A stretch of 64,000 bases of DNA from an uncultured Bacteroidales bacterium (lineage in GTDB: Bacteria; Bacteroidota; Bacteroidia; Bacteroidales; UBA932), in contig CASFPH010000001.1 of assembly GCA_949296645.1 (NCBI GenBank), positions 74,299-138,298 on the forward strand, read 5' to 3'. Below, in pieces: positions 26,570 through 35,459 of the stretch. Each line of letters begins with the position of its first letter. Position 1 is the stretch's first letter. The position numbers and the translations under genes were made by a program. The notes beneath the pieces are model-generated. The model made no database searches. It saw only the letters and a program-made list of their open reading frames with translations, and was not told where the DNA came from.

Positions 26570-28453
26570 TTATTGTTGAACAATTCTCATCACTCTCATG
26601 AAGTTTCCACCGGCTATCATGGCGATCTCCCTTTCGCCATAGCCTCTTGAACGCAATTCTTCAAGAATCCTGCCGAAACAACCGATATCCTCCATCCCGT
26701 CAGGACAGACATCTATGCCGTCGAAATCGGAACCCAATCCCACATGCTCGACCCCGGCAACCGACACGGCATGATCAACATGGTCGGCAATGAGCTTATA
26801 TGACGGTCTTTCTATCGAAGCAAGACGTCGTTTGGCCTCTGCTATCTCCTCATACATTCTCATGCACTCCGCAGGATCGGTTACAAGTCCTGAGCGGAGA
26901 GAAGACTCCATGTCCTCATATTTGTGATAATTCCTAATTACAGCAGCATAGTTTTCCGAAATAAATGCAGGATAAAAATTTATCTGCACCACGCCGCCGT
27001 TTTCAGCCAGAGCACGCAACATGTCGTCTGTCATGTTTCTCGGTACATCCACCAAAGCCCGGCAGCACGAATGGGTTGCAGCCACCGGTTTTGCAGAACG
27101 TTCCAGAACATCATAGAACGATTTGTCGGATATATGTGACACATCGACAATCATTCCGATCCTGTTCATCTCCGACAGAAGTTCAATGCCGAAAGGACTC
27201 AATCCGCCCCATCGTTCTTCTGCAGCGGCGCATGAATCGCATATTTCATTATTCCCCGCATGCGTAAGGGTCAGATACCTGATCCCCATCCGGTAGAATT
27301 CCCTCAGGAAAGACAGATCGGCATTCAAAGGATCTCCGTTCTCCATCCCGAGCAATACTGACCTCACCCCTCTGTTTTTGTTCATTATTATATCGTCGGG
27401 AGTAAGTGCAAGAGCCACTTTTCCGCATGAACGCCCGATATTGTCCTTCACAGCCGCTATCATCGAGAAAGCCCGTTTCAATGCCATGACGCTTCCGAGA
27501 GAATTAGAAGTATATATAGCGAAGAATGAAGCATCCACACCTCCTTCCGCCATTCTGATAAAATCCACGTGTCCTTCTCCGGATCTTCTGTTAAGATCGG
27601 CACCTTCAGCCGCACGCCCAGGAGTATCACAATGAGAGTCTATCACTACCGGAGATTTTCTGAATATGCCGAAGAGCGTTGAGCCGCTGCCTGTCATGGA
27701 AGCATATACGGCACCGTCACCATACAGTTTTTCCTTATACTCCTTAAGTTCCGGATAAGACCTGAAAACCGATTCCTCGAAATCGTTTTCAAGCCTGTCT
27801 TTCCAGTCCTCCGGAGGAAGTTCGAGAAGTTTTTTCAGATTTTCCCTCCGGACATCGGTCTTCATATTGCGTGGAACTACGCCAGAATAAGCCTCCTTTG
27901 TAGAAACATGTATATCAGGATGGACAAAACGTATCTCATAGGCAGAAAACAATGCATCAAGCGACTCGGAAACACAGGGAACCAGTTCATCACCCCTTCC
28001 CTCCGCATAAGCGGGAACATTCAATATGAAAAACGGACAGTCGCTTCCCACTTCAGCTGCAATTTCCAACATTTTCCCGCGCGACAAACCAAGAGAAAAC
28101 ATTTCGTCGAGCGCAATTATTACCGAAGCGGCATCTGAAGATCCTCCGCCAAGACCGGCTCCGACAGGTATGCGCTTGTACAGATGTATCTGCACTGCCG
28201 GAAGTGATCTTCCATCCTCTTCCAGAACTCTTTTGACGGCATTGTAAGCCTTGATGCAAAGGTTGTCCATCGGATCGCCGTCATATTCCAGCCCGTACTG
28301 GAACATCTCCAGCCTTTCGGATTCTACTATCTCCAGTATATCGTAAAGTCCGTAAGCCGGAAAAAACAGAGTCTCCAGGTTGTGGAATCCGTCGGAACGT
28401 TTTTCCACAACATGAAGACCCAGATTGATCTTTGCATTAGGATACAGTATCAT
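26570..28453 (-). CDS. ispE: Fusion: IspE kinase + M19 membrane-dipeptidase-type peptidase
   Basis: One open frame of 627 residues encodes two unrelated enzymes. Residues 1-268 are 4-diphosphocytidyl-2-C-methyl-D-erythritol kinase of the MEP isoprenoid pathway: PNAKINLGLHV, the ATP loop PVGAGLGGGSSDAA (96-109), SDCPFF, and MTGSGSTLFGIF (253-264). Residues 269-627 are an M19 dipeptidase: zinc ligands in VIDSHCDTP (His274, Asp276), bridging Glu in LLGMENGDP, His in VDVSHISD and ATHSCC, and Asp in LGSDFDG. The IspE part lacks only its last 10-20 residues; the dipeptidase begins without its own signal peptide or Met. Both active sites look intact. It starts 4 bases after nrdJ. Compared with separate genes in other bacteria, this looks like a gene fusion at about 27650. 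Confidence 0.88.
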   Translation of the reverse strand: MILYPNAKINLGLHVVEKRSDGFHNLETLFFPAYGLYDILEIVESERLEMFQYGLEYDGDPMDNLCIKAYNAVKRVLEEDGRSLPAVQIHLYKRIPVGAGLGGGSSDAASVIIALDEMFSLGLSRGKMLEIAAEVGSDCPFFILNVPAYAEGRGDELVPCVSESLDALFSAYEIRFVHPDIHVSTKEAYSGVVPRNMKTDVRRENLKKLLELPPEDWKDRLENDFEESVFRSYPELKEYKEKLYGDGAVYASMTGSGSTLFGIFRKSPVVIDSHCDTPGRAAEGADLNRRSGEGHVDFIRMAEGGVDASFFAIYTSNSLGSVMALKRAFSMIAAVKDNIGRSCGKVALALTPDDIIMNKNRGVRSVLLGMENGDPLNADLSFLREFYRMGIRYLTLTHAGNNEICDSCAAAEERWGGLSPFGIELLSEMNRIGMIVDVSHISDKSFYDVLERSAKPVAATHSCCRALVDVPRNMTDDMLRALAENGGVVQINFYPAFISENYAAVIRNYHKYEDMESSLRSGLVTDPAECMRMYEEIAEAKRRLASIERPSYKLIADHVDHAVSVAGVEHVGLGSDFDGIDVCPDGMEDIGCFGRILEELRSRGYGEREIAMIAGGNFMRVMRIVQQ

Positions 28454-28457
28454 TGCA

Positions 28458-30974
28458 TCATCCGCATTTTGAATAACCGCAGTTCATGCAAGTAAGGCAT
28501 CCTTCCTGATAAACCAGATTGTCAGAACCGCATTTCGTGCATTTCTTTCCTGTCTCATCCTTGGTACCGTCAGGAACATATCTCTTGAGGGCACGCTCGA
28601 CACCGTTTTTCCAGGTATTGATATTGTCACTGTCCAGCGAAAGTCCGCCTACCAGATTGAGCACGTCCACAATAGGCATTCCGTTTCTGAGGACTCCTGA
28701 AATCAGTTTCGCATAGTTCCAGAATTCCTTGTCGAACATATGGGATATTCCGCCAACAATCTGCTTGTACCCGTTCTTGTTAACATACTGGAAATCATAT
28801 ATCGTACGTCCGCCGTCATCCTTTTCTTTCACTATAAAGCCCTTTTCCACGGATTTTGGAATATTTATCGTATCCTCATCAGCAATACCGGTAAATATTT
28901 CGTAAGGAGTACCGTTAAGCTTTCCTACGAAAGCTATCCAGTTGTCGCTTCCGTTCTTGAACCTTATCACATCACACGCAAGTGCTTTCGGTCTCTTCTT
29001 CGGCCTGAGAACTTCCTTCTTTTCCTCTTTTGCGGAAACGAGCACTCCGGCCCTTGAACCGTCCCTGTAAACGGTAACGCCCTTGCATCCGGATTCCCAT
29101 GCCGTTCTGTATACTTCGGCAACAAGTTCTTCCGTAACGCTGTTAGGCAGATTTACGGTAACGCTTATGGAATGGTCGACCCATTTCTGAATCTTTCCCT
29201 GCATCTTGACCTTGGCAACCCAGTCTATATCGTTTGATGTCGCCTTGTAATAAGGAGAACTCATTACAAGAGCCTCTATCTCGTCAAGACTCATTCCCCT
29301 TACCATGGATTCCGGATAACCATGCACCGTACACCATGTAAGGAACTTGTGATGGAACACATAATATTCTTCCCAGCAGTCCCCCACTTCATCCCTGAAT
29401 GTTATCACGACATTCTTGTCGTTAGGATTCACCTTGCGCCTTCTCTTGTAGAAAGGCAGGAAAACAGGCTCTATTCCGGAAGTAGTCTGTGTCATAAGGC
29501 TGGTTGTTCCGGTAGGAGCGATTGTAAGCATCGAAATGTTCCTTCTGCCCTTTTCAACCATCATGGCGTACAGCTCGGGATCCTCTTTCCTTATCCTTGC
29601 AATCATCGGATTGTTTTCCTCCCTCTTCGCATCGTAAATAGGGAAGGCTCCCCTTTCGAACGCCATGTTCACGGACTCCCTGTAAGCTTCGACAGCCAGA
29701 GTTTTCTGTATCTTCACCGCAAAGTTTATGGCTTCGTCGGAACCGTATGTCATCCCCAATGCTGCAAGCATATCACCCTCTGCAGTTATACCGAGACCTG
29801 TACGGCGTCCGCCGGAAGATTTTTCCTTGATCTTTTCCCACAGTTCGAACTCGGTCCTTTTCACATCATCCGTTTCAGGATCGCTTTTTATCTTCTCAAT
29901 GATGGCATCGATCTTCTCCATTTCAAGATCAACGAGATCATCCATCATCCTCATGGCAACCGAAACATGTTCCTTGAAAAGATCCATGTTGAATTTCGCC
30001 TTTTCCGTAAAAGGATTTTCGACATATGAATAAAGATTCATCGCAATAAGACGGCATGAATCATAAGGACACAACGGTATCTCTCCGCATGGATTCGTGC
30101 TTACGGTACGATATCCCAAATCCGCATAACAGTCAGCCACTGATTCCTTCAGAATCGTATCCCAGAAAAGGACTCCAGGCTCAGCCGACTTCCACGCATT
30201 ATGAATGATTTTCTTCCAGAGAAGCTGTGCATCTATCTCTTTTTCAACCTTCGGCTTATCAGAATCAACCGGATATTTCTGAATATACTTCTTGCCTGAA
30301 AGGGCGGCATTCATAAATACATCATCCAGTTTCACGGAAACATTCGCACCGGTAACCTTTCCCTGTTCCATCTTCGCATCTATGAACTTTTCCGAATCAG
30401 GATGCTTTATGGAAATGGATAGCATAAGAGCCCCACGTCTTCCGTCCTGTGCTACCTCCCTCGTGGAGTTCGAATAACGCTCCATAAAAGGCACCACACC
30501 TGTCGAGGTTAGAGCACTGTTAAGGACAGGACTTCCAGCAGGCCTGATATGAGAAAGGTCATGTCCGACTCCTCCTCTTCGTTTCATCAGCTGCACCTGC
30601 TCTTCATCAATCTTCATTATACCGCCATACGAATCGGCTTCACCCTGATTTCCAATAACAAAGCAATTGGAAAGGGACGCTATCTGGTTTGCATTACCGA
30701 TTCCGGTCATCGGTCCTCCCTGAGGGACGATGTATCTGAAATGGTCGAGAAGTTCAAAAATCCTTTCTTCCCCCAAAGGATTGGGATACTTGGCCTCTAT
30801 TCTTGCAAATTCACGTGCAAGGCGCCTGTGCATGTCTTCAGGAGATCTCTCATAGATATTTCCATAAGAGTCCTTCATTGCATACTTGTTTATCCACACG
30901 GAAGCTGCAAGCTCGTCCCCGCCGAAATAGGCAACGCTGGCTTCAAAAGCCTCCTGATATGTAACTTTATCCAT
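28458..30974 (-). CDS. nrdJ: Adenosylcobalamin-dependent (class II) ribonucleotide reductase
   Basis: Makes deoxyribonucleotides without oxygen requirement, using B12. 838 residues: N-terminal ten-stranded barrel with LSNCFVIG, MKRRGGVGHDLSHIRPAGS, the active-site NPCGEIPL, IAPTGTTSLMTQTTSGIEPVF, and GCKGVTVYRDGSR. Residues ~655-800 are a TSCPD-type domain, and the last 28 residues form a zinc ribbon (CTKCG...CLTCMNCGYSKCG) whose final cysteines resemble the thioredoxin-reducible tail. The ATG at 30974 gives the conventional N-terminus. The 108-base gap upstream shows no cobalamin riboswitch; a weak TATATTG -7-like element lies near 31007-31016. Confidence 0.95.
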   Translation of the reverse strand: MDKVTYQEAFEASVAYFGGDELAASVWINKYAMKDSYGNIYERSPEDMHRRLAREFARIEAKYPNPLGEERIFELLDHFRYIVPQGGPMTGIGNANQIASLSNCFVIGNQGEADSYGGIMKIDEEQVQLMKRRGGVGHDLSHIRPAGSPVLNSALTSTGVVPFMERYSNSTREVAQDGRRGALMLSISIKHPDSEKFIDAKMEQGKVTGANVSVKLDDVFMNAALSGKKYIQKYPVDSDKPKVEKEIDAQLLWKKIIHNAWKSAEPGVLFWDTILKESVADCYADLGYRTVSTNPCGEIPLCPYDSCRLIAMNLYSYVENPFTEKAKFNMDLFKEHVSVAMRMMDDLVDLEMEKIDAIIEKIKSDPETDDVKRTEFELWEKIKEKSSGGRRTGLGITAEGDMLAALGMTYGSDEAINFAVKIQKTLAVEAYRESVNMAFERGAFPIYDAKREENNPMIARIRKEDPELYAMMVEKGRRNISMLTIAPTGTTSLMTQTTSGIEPVFLPFYKRRRKVNPNDKNVVITFRDEVGDCWEEYYVFHHKFLTWCTVHGYPESMVRGMSLDEIEALVMSSPYYKATSNDIDWVAKVKMQGKIQKWVDHSISVTVNLPNSVTEELVAEVYRTAWESGCKGVTVYRDGSRAGVLVSAKEEKKEVLRPKKRPKALACDVIRFKNGSDNWIAFVGKLNGTPYEIFTGIADEDTINIPKSVEKGFIVKEKDDGGRTIYDFQYVNKNGYKQIVGGISHMFDKEFWNYAKLISGVLRNGMPIVDVLNLVGGLSLDSDNINTWKNGVERALKRYVPDGTKDETGKKCTKCGSDNLVYQEGCLTCMNCGYSKCG

Positions 30975-31082
30975 TATTGTATTTTATTGATTTTTCCTAA
31001 AAAAGTCATGCAATATAGCAAGAAATCCCTTTGCTTTTGAAAAAAAATTTCAACACTTTCATGCATACCGGCGACACAGGCC

Positions 31083-32144
31083 TCAACAGCAATTTCTGCT
31101 GCAGTTCGAGCATCTTGAAAATTCTCCCCTCAGACGTTTTTCCACAAGTGACGACAGTCTTTCCCTCAATTCCACATTACCTACCCTTTCCAGCACTTCA
31201 TGGACAAAAGCAAGCTGCTGCAGGATCCTGGCTTCCCTGCTGGCTATTCCCCTTGACCTCATATAAAAGGCGGCCTCCTCATCAAGACGCCCTACAGTAG
31301 CGCCATGAGAACATTTTACGTCATCCGCATATATTTCGAGCTGCGGACGCGTATCTATTCTGGCATCGTCGGAAGCCAGGAGGTTATGGTTCGACTGCAT
31401 TGCCTCTGTCTTCTGTGCATCGGGAGCCACATACACGATGCCGGAAAACTCAGCAGAAGAGTTATCATCGAGAATTCCCTTGAAAAGCTGGTTGCTTGTA
31501 CAATAAGGCACATTATGATTCATTCTCACATCTGTTGAGTAGCGCTGGCTGCCATCGACAAGATAAAGTCCTCCTATACGGCACTCGCAATGCTCACCGT
31601 CAAGATTCACCTTCACCTTGTTGTCTATCTCCCCGCCGTGAAGGGACACAAGACACATATTCAGGCGGGCTCCCCTTTTCATACTTATATTGAAAACGGT
31701 CCTGTGCACCGCATCATTATGTTCGTTCTGCATAATTACCAGATCCAGGGAAGCATCCTCATCCAGTGTCATGTCCACCGTCTCCTCAGTAATATACCTG
31801 TCAAGCGTCATCGTATGCGAACACAACAGCAGCTTTGCCGAAGAATTTTCAGCAAGCCTTATCTCGTTTCTGAAAGAAAGCCGTTCAAGAGCCGAATCGT
31901 GCCTCACTGATATCATCTGGAGCACTTTCCCGGATTTCTCGTTTCTTCCAAGAGAAAAACATACACCATTATCCGAGGAAACATATCCAGAAGACAGTGG
32001 AGCGTCCGACTCCAGTCTGCCGTCAACAAGGAACTGTTGCTCAGTATCCTGCATCGGAACCCGGCACCGGAACTCCGCGGAATCCCTTATCCTGACTTCC
32101 GGAGCATATATATAATTGTCTTCCATATCCGATTCCCTATGCAT
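31083..32144 (-). CDS. sufD: Fe-S cluster assembly protein SufD, short form
   Basis: Scaffold partner of SufB and SufC in Fe-S cluster assembly. The beta-helix core carries the SufD/SufB signature CSHGATVGRLDEEAAFYMRSRGI, and the C-terminal helix follows (VHEVLERVGNVELRERL). At about 353 residues it is some 70-100 residues shorter than usual SufD, because the N-terminal helical domain is missing: the core begins almost at once. It ends in a cysteine-rich tail, SRCSNCSRNCC. Start choice: ATG 32144 overlaps sufC by 8 bases; ATG 32126 follows AGGGAA and is equally possible. The ATG at 32186 lies deep in sufC. Confidence 0.85.
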   Translation of the reverse strand: MHRESDMEDNYIYAPEVRIRDSAEFRCRVPMQDTEQQFLVDGRLESDAPLSSGYVSSDNGVCFSLGRNEKSGKVLQMISVRHDSALERLSFRNEIRLAENSSAKLLLCSHTMTLDRYITEETVDMTLDEDASLDLVIMQNEHNDAVHRTVFNISMKRGARLNMCLVSLHGGEIDNKVKVNLDGEHCECRIGGLYLVDGSQRYSTDVRMNHNVPYCTSNQLFKGILDDNSSAEFSGIVYVAPDAQKTEAMQSNHNLLASDDARIDTRPQLEIYADDVKCSHGATVGRLDEEAAFYMRSRGIASREARILQQLAFVHEVLERVGNVELRERLSSLVEKRLRGEFSRCSNCSRNCC

Positions 32145-32880
32145 TAATAAGCCAGTCGTAACCTCTTTTCTCAACTTCGAGAGCAAGCTCCTTGCCTGCG
32201 GTCTTTATTATGCGTCCGTTATAAAGGACATGAACCACATCAGGCACAATATAATCAAGAAGCCTCTGATAATGCGTTATGACGATTGTTGCATTATCAG
32301 GACGTTTTAGTTTTGTGACACCTGTAGCAACGATACGCAACGCATCGACATCCAGTCCGCTGTCGGTTTCATCAAGAATGGCAAGCTTCGGCTCAAGCAT
32401 AGCCATCTGGAATATTTCATTTCTTTTCTTCTCCCCTCCGGAAAAGCCGACGTTCACGCCTCTAGAAGAAAAGGAACTGTTCATTTCGACCACGGCCATC
32501 TTCTCTCTCATAAGCTTCAGAAATTCGGCGGATGATATCGGCTCAAGCCCCTTCTGGCGCCTGTGTTCGTTCAAGGCACTCTTCATGAAATTCACATTGG
32601 TAACTCCCGGTATCTCGATAGGATACTGGAATCCAAGAAAGATTCCCGCCCATGACCGTTCTTCCGGCGACATTTCAAGAAGATTCCTGCCCATGAAAGT
32701 CACTTCTCCAGAAGTCACCTCAAAAGTCTCCTTGCCTGCGAGCACCGAAGACAAGGTACTTTTTCCGGAACCGTTAGGTCCCATTATGGCATGCACCTCA
32801 CCCGCATTAACCGTGAGATTTATGCCCTTCAATATTTCCTTCCCGTTTACGGAAGCATGCAAATCCTTTATACTCAACAT
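32137..32880 (-). CDS. sufC: Fe-S cluster assembly ATPase SufC
   Basis: The 247-residue ABC ATPase of the SufBCD complex. Walker A is GPNGSGKSTL, signature NVGFSGGEKKRNE, Walker B LAILDETDSGLDVDAL, His switch VITHY. The start at 32880 (MLSIKDLHASVNGKEILKG) is the conserved one; the open frame reaches back to 32967 but only into sufB. The gap from sufB is 31 bases. Confidence 0.95.
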   Translation of the reverse strand: MLSIKDLHASVNGKEILKGINLTVNAGEVHAIMGPNGSGKSTLSSVLAGKETFEVTSGEVTFMGRNLLEMSPEERSWAGIFLGFQYPIEIPGVTNVNFMKSALNEHRRQKGLEPISSAEFLKLMREKMAVVEMNSSFSSRGVNVGFSGGEKKRNEIFQMAMLEPKLAILDETDSGLDVDALRIVATGVTKLKRPDNATIVITHYQRLLDYIVPDVVHVLYNGRIIKTAGKELALEVEKRGYDWLINA

Positions 32881-32911
32881 ATTTCTATCATTTTTCCATT
32901 CAACATAACTC

Positions 32912-34357
32912 TTACCCCACACTTCCTTCGAGTGACACCTGCAGAAGTTTCTGGGCTTCGACCGCAAATTCCATCGGAAGCTGATTTATCACCTCTCTGG
33001 CATATCCGTTGACTATAAGTCCCACTGCATCTTCCTCGCGTATCCCCCTCTGTCTGCAGTAAAACAGCTGGTCCTCGCTGATTTTTGATGTAGTGGCCTC
33101 GTGTTCAAGCACTGCCGTTCTGTTGTCGCTTTCTATGTACGGGAAGGTATGCGCTCCGCATTTGTCCCCCAGAAGAAGGCTGTCGCACTGGGAAAAGTTC
33201 CTTGCGCCTTCCGCACTTTTAAGCACCTTGACAAGTCCCCTGTAGGAATTCTGGCTGTTGCCGGCGGATATTCCCTTGCTTATTATGCGGCTTCTGGTAT
33301 TCCTGCCGATATGTATCATCTTGGTTCCGGTATCGGCCTGCTGATAGTTGTTGGTAACGGCCACCGAATAAAATTCCGAAACTGAATTGTCACCTTTGAG
33401 CACTGTACTCGGATATTTCCAGGTTATTGCGGAACCGGTCTCCACCTGGGTCCAGAAAAGACGGCTGTTCTCTCCCTTGCAGAGGCCTCTTTTCGTCACG
33501 AAATTGAATATGCCTCCCTTACCGTCCCTGTCACCCGGATACCAGTTCTGCACCGTAGAATACTTGACTTCGGCATCTTTCAGCACTACTATTTCAACCA
33601 CAGCCGCATGCAGCTGATTCTCATCTCTCTGCGGAGCCGTACACCCTTCAAGATAACTTACATACGAACCCTCGTCAGCCACGATCAGGGTTCTCTCGAA
33701 CTGGCCTGTGCCGCGGGCATTTATCCTGAAATAACTTGAAAGTTCCATAGGACATCTTACACCCTTGGGAATATAACAGAAAGAACCGTCGCTGAAAACA
33801 GCCGAATTCAATGCCGAAAAGAAATTGTCACCTACCGGCACCACCGATGCCAGATACTTTTTCACAAGATCCGGATAATCCCTGACCGCCTCGGAAAATG
33901 AGCAGAATATTATTCCCTTTTCCGCCAGCGCCTCCCGGAATGTCGTTTTAACCGAAACCGAATCGAAAACCGCATCGACAGCCATTCCTGCAAGCACGTT
34001 CCTCTCATGGAGCGGTATACCCAGCTTGTCGAAAGTGGCCTGAAGCTCCGGATCTATTTCCTGACTTCCTTTCCCTGTCTTCTTTTTCGGAGACGCATAA
34101 TATATTATATCCTGATAATCTATTTCCGGTATGTTCAGATGCGCCCAGCCAGGCATTGTCATTGTCTGCCATTTTCTGAAAGCCTTAAGTCTGAAATCCA
34201 GAAGCCATTCGGGCTCTTCCTTTCTTGCGGATATCATACGGATTATATCCTCATTCAGTCCCTTGGGAATGAATTCCTGTTCGAGGTCGGTAGTAAAACC
34301 GTGCTGATATTCACTCTGCGTAATAGTCTGAATTATATCCTGACTCATTATACTCAA
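32912..34357 (-). CDS. sufB: Fe-S cluster assembly protein SufB
   Basis: 481 residues, the main scaffold of the Suf system. Family features: YASPKKK in the N-terminal region, [13 protein letters not shown]-like [51 protein letters not shown], and the C-terminal [36 protein letters not shown]. The position of the C-terminal cysteine used in cluster building is occupied in GCTAP and [16 protein letters not shown]. First gene of sufB-sufC-sufD; sufS and sufE are not adjacent in the window. A second ATG at 34348 is possible. Confidence 0.95.
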   Translation of the reverse strand: MSIMSQDIIQTITQSEYQHGFTTDLEQEFIPKGLNEDIIRMISARKEEPEWLLDFRLKAFRKWQTMTMPGWAHLNIPEIDYQDIIYYASPKKKTGKGSQEIDPELQATFDKLGIPLHERNVLAGMAVDAVFDSVSVKTTFREALAEKGIIFCSFSEAVRDYPDLVKKYLASVVPVGDNFFSALNSAVFSDGSFCYIPKGVRCPMELSSYFRINARGTGQFERTLIVADEGSYVSYLEGCTAPQRDENQLHAAVVEIVVLKDAEVKYSTVQNWYPGDRDGKGGIFNFVTKRGLCKGENSRLFWTQVETGSAITWKYPSTVLKGDNSVSEFYSVAVTNNYQQADTGTKMIHIGRNTRSRIISKGISAGNSQNSYRGLVKVLKSAEGARNFSQCDSLLLGDKCGAHTFPYIESDNRTAVLEHEATTSKISEDQLFYCRQRGIREEDAVGLIVNGYAREVINQLPMEFAVEAQKLLQVSLEGSVG

Positions 34358-34376
34358 TTATGTTTCATTAATCCTG

Positions 34377-34394
34377 CAAAGATAACTATTTTTG
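34377..34394. promoter_or_regulatory. Divergent back-to-back -7 boxes for sufB and the ThiL-like gene
   Basis: Minus strand TATCTTTG (34384-34377), 19 bases before sufB; plus strand TATTTTTG (34387-34394), 33 bases before the next gene. They are separated by 2 bases. On the plus strand TTTC (34363-34366) sits 20 bases upstream as a 3-of-4 match to -33 TTTG. The two promoters cannot be occupied together, so the genes may be reciprocally transcribed. Confidence 0.58.
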
Positions 34395-34427
34395 CATAAA
34401 TAAACCGTACATTTAAAACAGCATATC

Positions 34428-35453
34428 ATGGCACAGACAGAAAGAAACGAAACCAAAAGACGTGAGATTTCCGAAACAGGCAAGATGGCCACTTTATCCG
34501 GTCTTTTTGAAGGCACAGGCTTCAAAAACGAAGAAGTTCTGACTCTCCCGGACACCATCGGAGGGGAAAAAGCCCTCTGGTCATCGGTTCAGAAATCCCA
34601 CCTTGAAGGCATCGACTTCGATCTCGTCTATACACCATTAAAACACCTGGGATACAAAATTGTTCTGTCAGCCGCAGGGCCGCTTCTGGCAAAAGGATTT
34701 TCGCCGTATTCTATATCGGTAAACATGGGTCTGTCCAAAAGGTTCTTCCATGAAGATGTCGATAATATATGGACAGGGATTGTCGCGGCAGCAAAAGAAC
34801 ACAAGATAGAAAAGATATCGCTTGACCTTAATCCTTCTATGACCGGACTCGCCATCAGCATTTCTGCACAGGGTTACAGACTGGATAAAAGCGGAGTCGT
34901 ACCGGAAATGACAAAGACAGACCTGATATGCATAACAGGCAATCTCGGTGCAGCATATATGGGACTGCATGTACTTGAAAGGGAAAAAGCAGCATTCACA
35001 GGCAATGAGGAAAAACAGCCTGACCTGGCCCCTTACAAATTTCTTCTGGCCGAATACCTGAGTCCTCAGATCAGAAGGGAGATGTTCGACGTCATGGCCA
35101 AGGAGAATATAATCCCGTCATCTGGCTATTTCATCACAAAGGGGCTTGCCGATATCCTGAAAAGGATAGAGGACGAAAAAGGATTCTGCTCAAGAATATA
35201 CCTTGAAAAGATTCCGATAGCGCAACAGACATTCAGGATGGCTGAAGAAATAAACATGGATGCCATCACAGCGGCTCTCAACGGAGGAGACGACTATAAG
35301 TTCCTTTTCACGTTCCCGGTAACGATGCATGAAAAGATTGCAAGGGAACTGCCCGATTTCGACATAATAGGGCATTTATGCGAAAAGGGAAGCGGCAACT
35401 ATCTCGTGACACCTGAAGGTTCCGCTCTGGAAATAAAGGCACAGGGATGGTAG
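34428..35453 (+). CDS. ThiL-like (AIR synthase family) protein, active-site residues lost
   Basis: A 341-residue intact frame clearly homologous to thiamine-monophosphate kinase of Bacteroidetes: EGIDFDLVYTPLKHLGYK (60-77), TDLICITGNLGAAYMGLHV (164-182), EYLSPQIRREM, IPIAQQTFRMAEEINMD, and the terminal LEIKAQGW. However the aspartates that bind Mg-ATP are gone: the GDDAA motif is TLPDTIGGEK (39-48), SDIYAMNG is SAAGPLLAKG (81-90), GGDTT is LDLNPS (132-137), SGDLG is TGNLG (170-174) and DISDGL is FITKGL (235-240). Only GGDDY (286-290) remains. It is therefore unlikely to be a thiamine kinase and is probably a conserved non-catalytic paralogue. Ends 6 bases from dnaE. Confidence 0.8.
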   Translation: MAQTERNETKRREISETGKMATLSGLFEGTGFKNEEVLTLPDTIGGEKALWSSVQKSHLEGIDFDLVYTPLKHLGYKIVLSAAGPLLAKGFSPYSISVNMGLSKRFFHEDVDNIWTGIVAAAKEHKIEKISLDLNPSMTGLAISISAQGYRLDKSGVVPEMTKTDLICITGNLGAAYMGLHVLEREKAAFTGNEEKQPDLAPYKFLLAEYLSPQIRREMFDVMAKENIIPSSGYFITKGLADILKRIEDEKGFCSRIYLEKIPIAQQTFRMAEEINMDAITAALNGGDDYKFLFTFPVTMHEKIARELPDFDIIGHLCEKGSGNYLVTPEGSALEIKAQGW

Positions 35454-35459
35454 CGGTTT

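Noticed and set aside
28458-31083. Cobalamin riboswitch upstream of nrdJ
   Set aside because: Only 108 bases are available, with no B12-box-like sequence.
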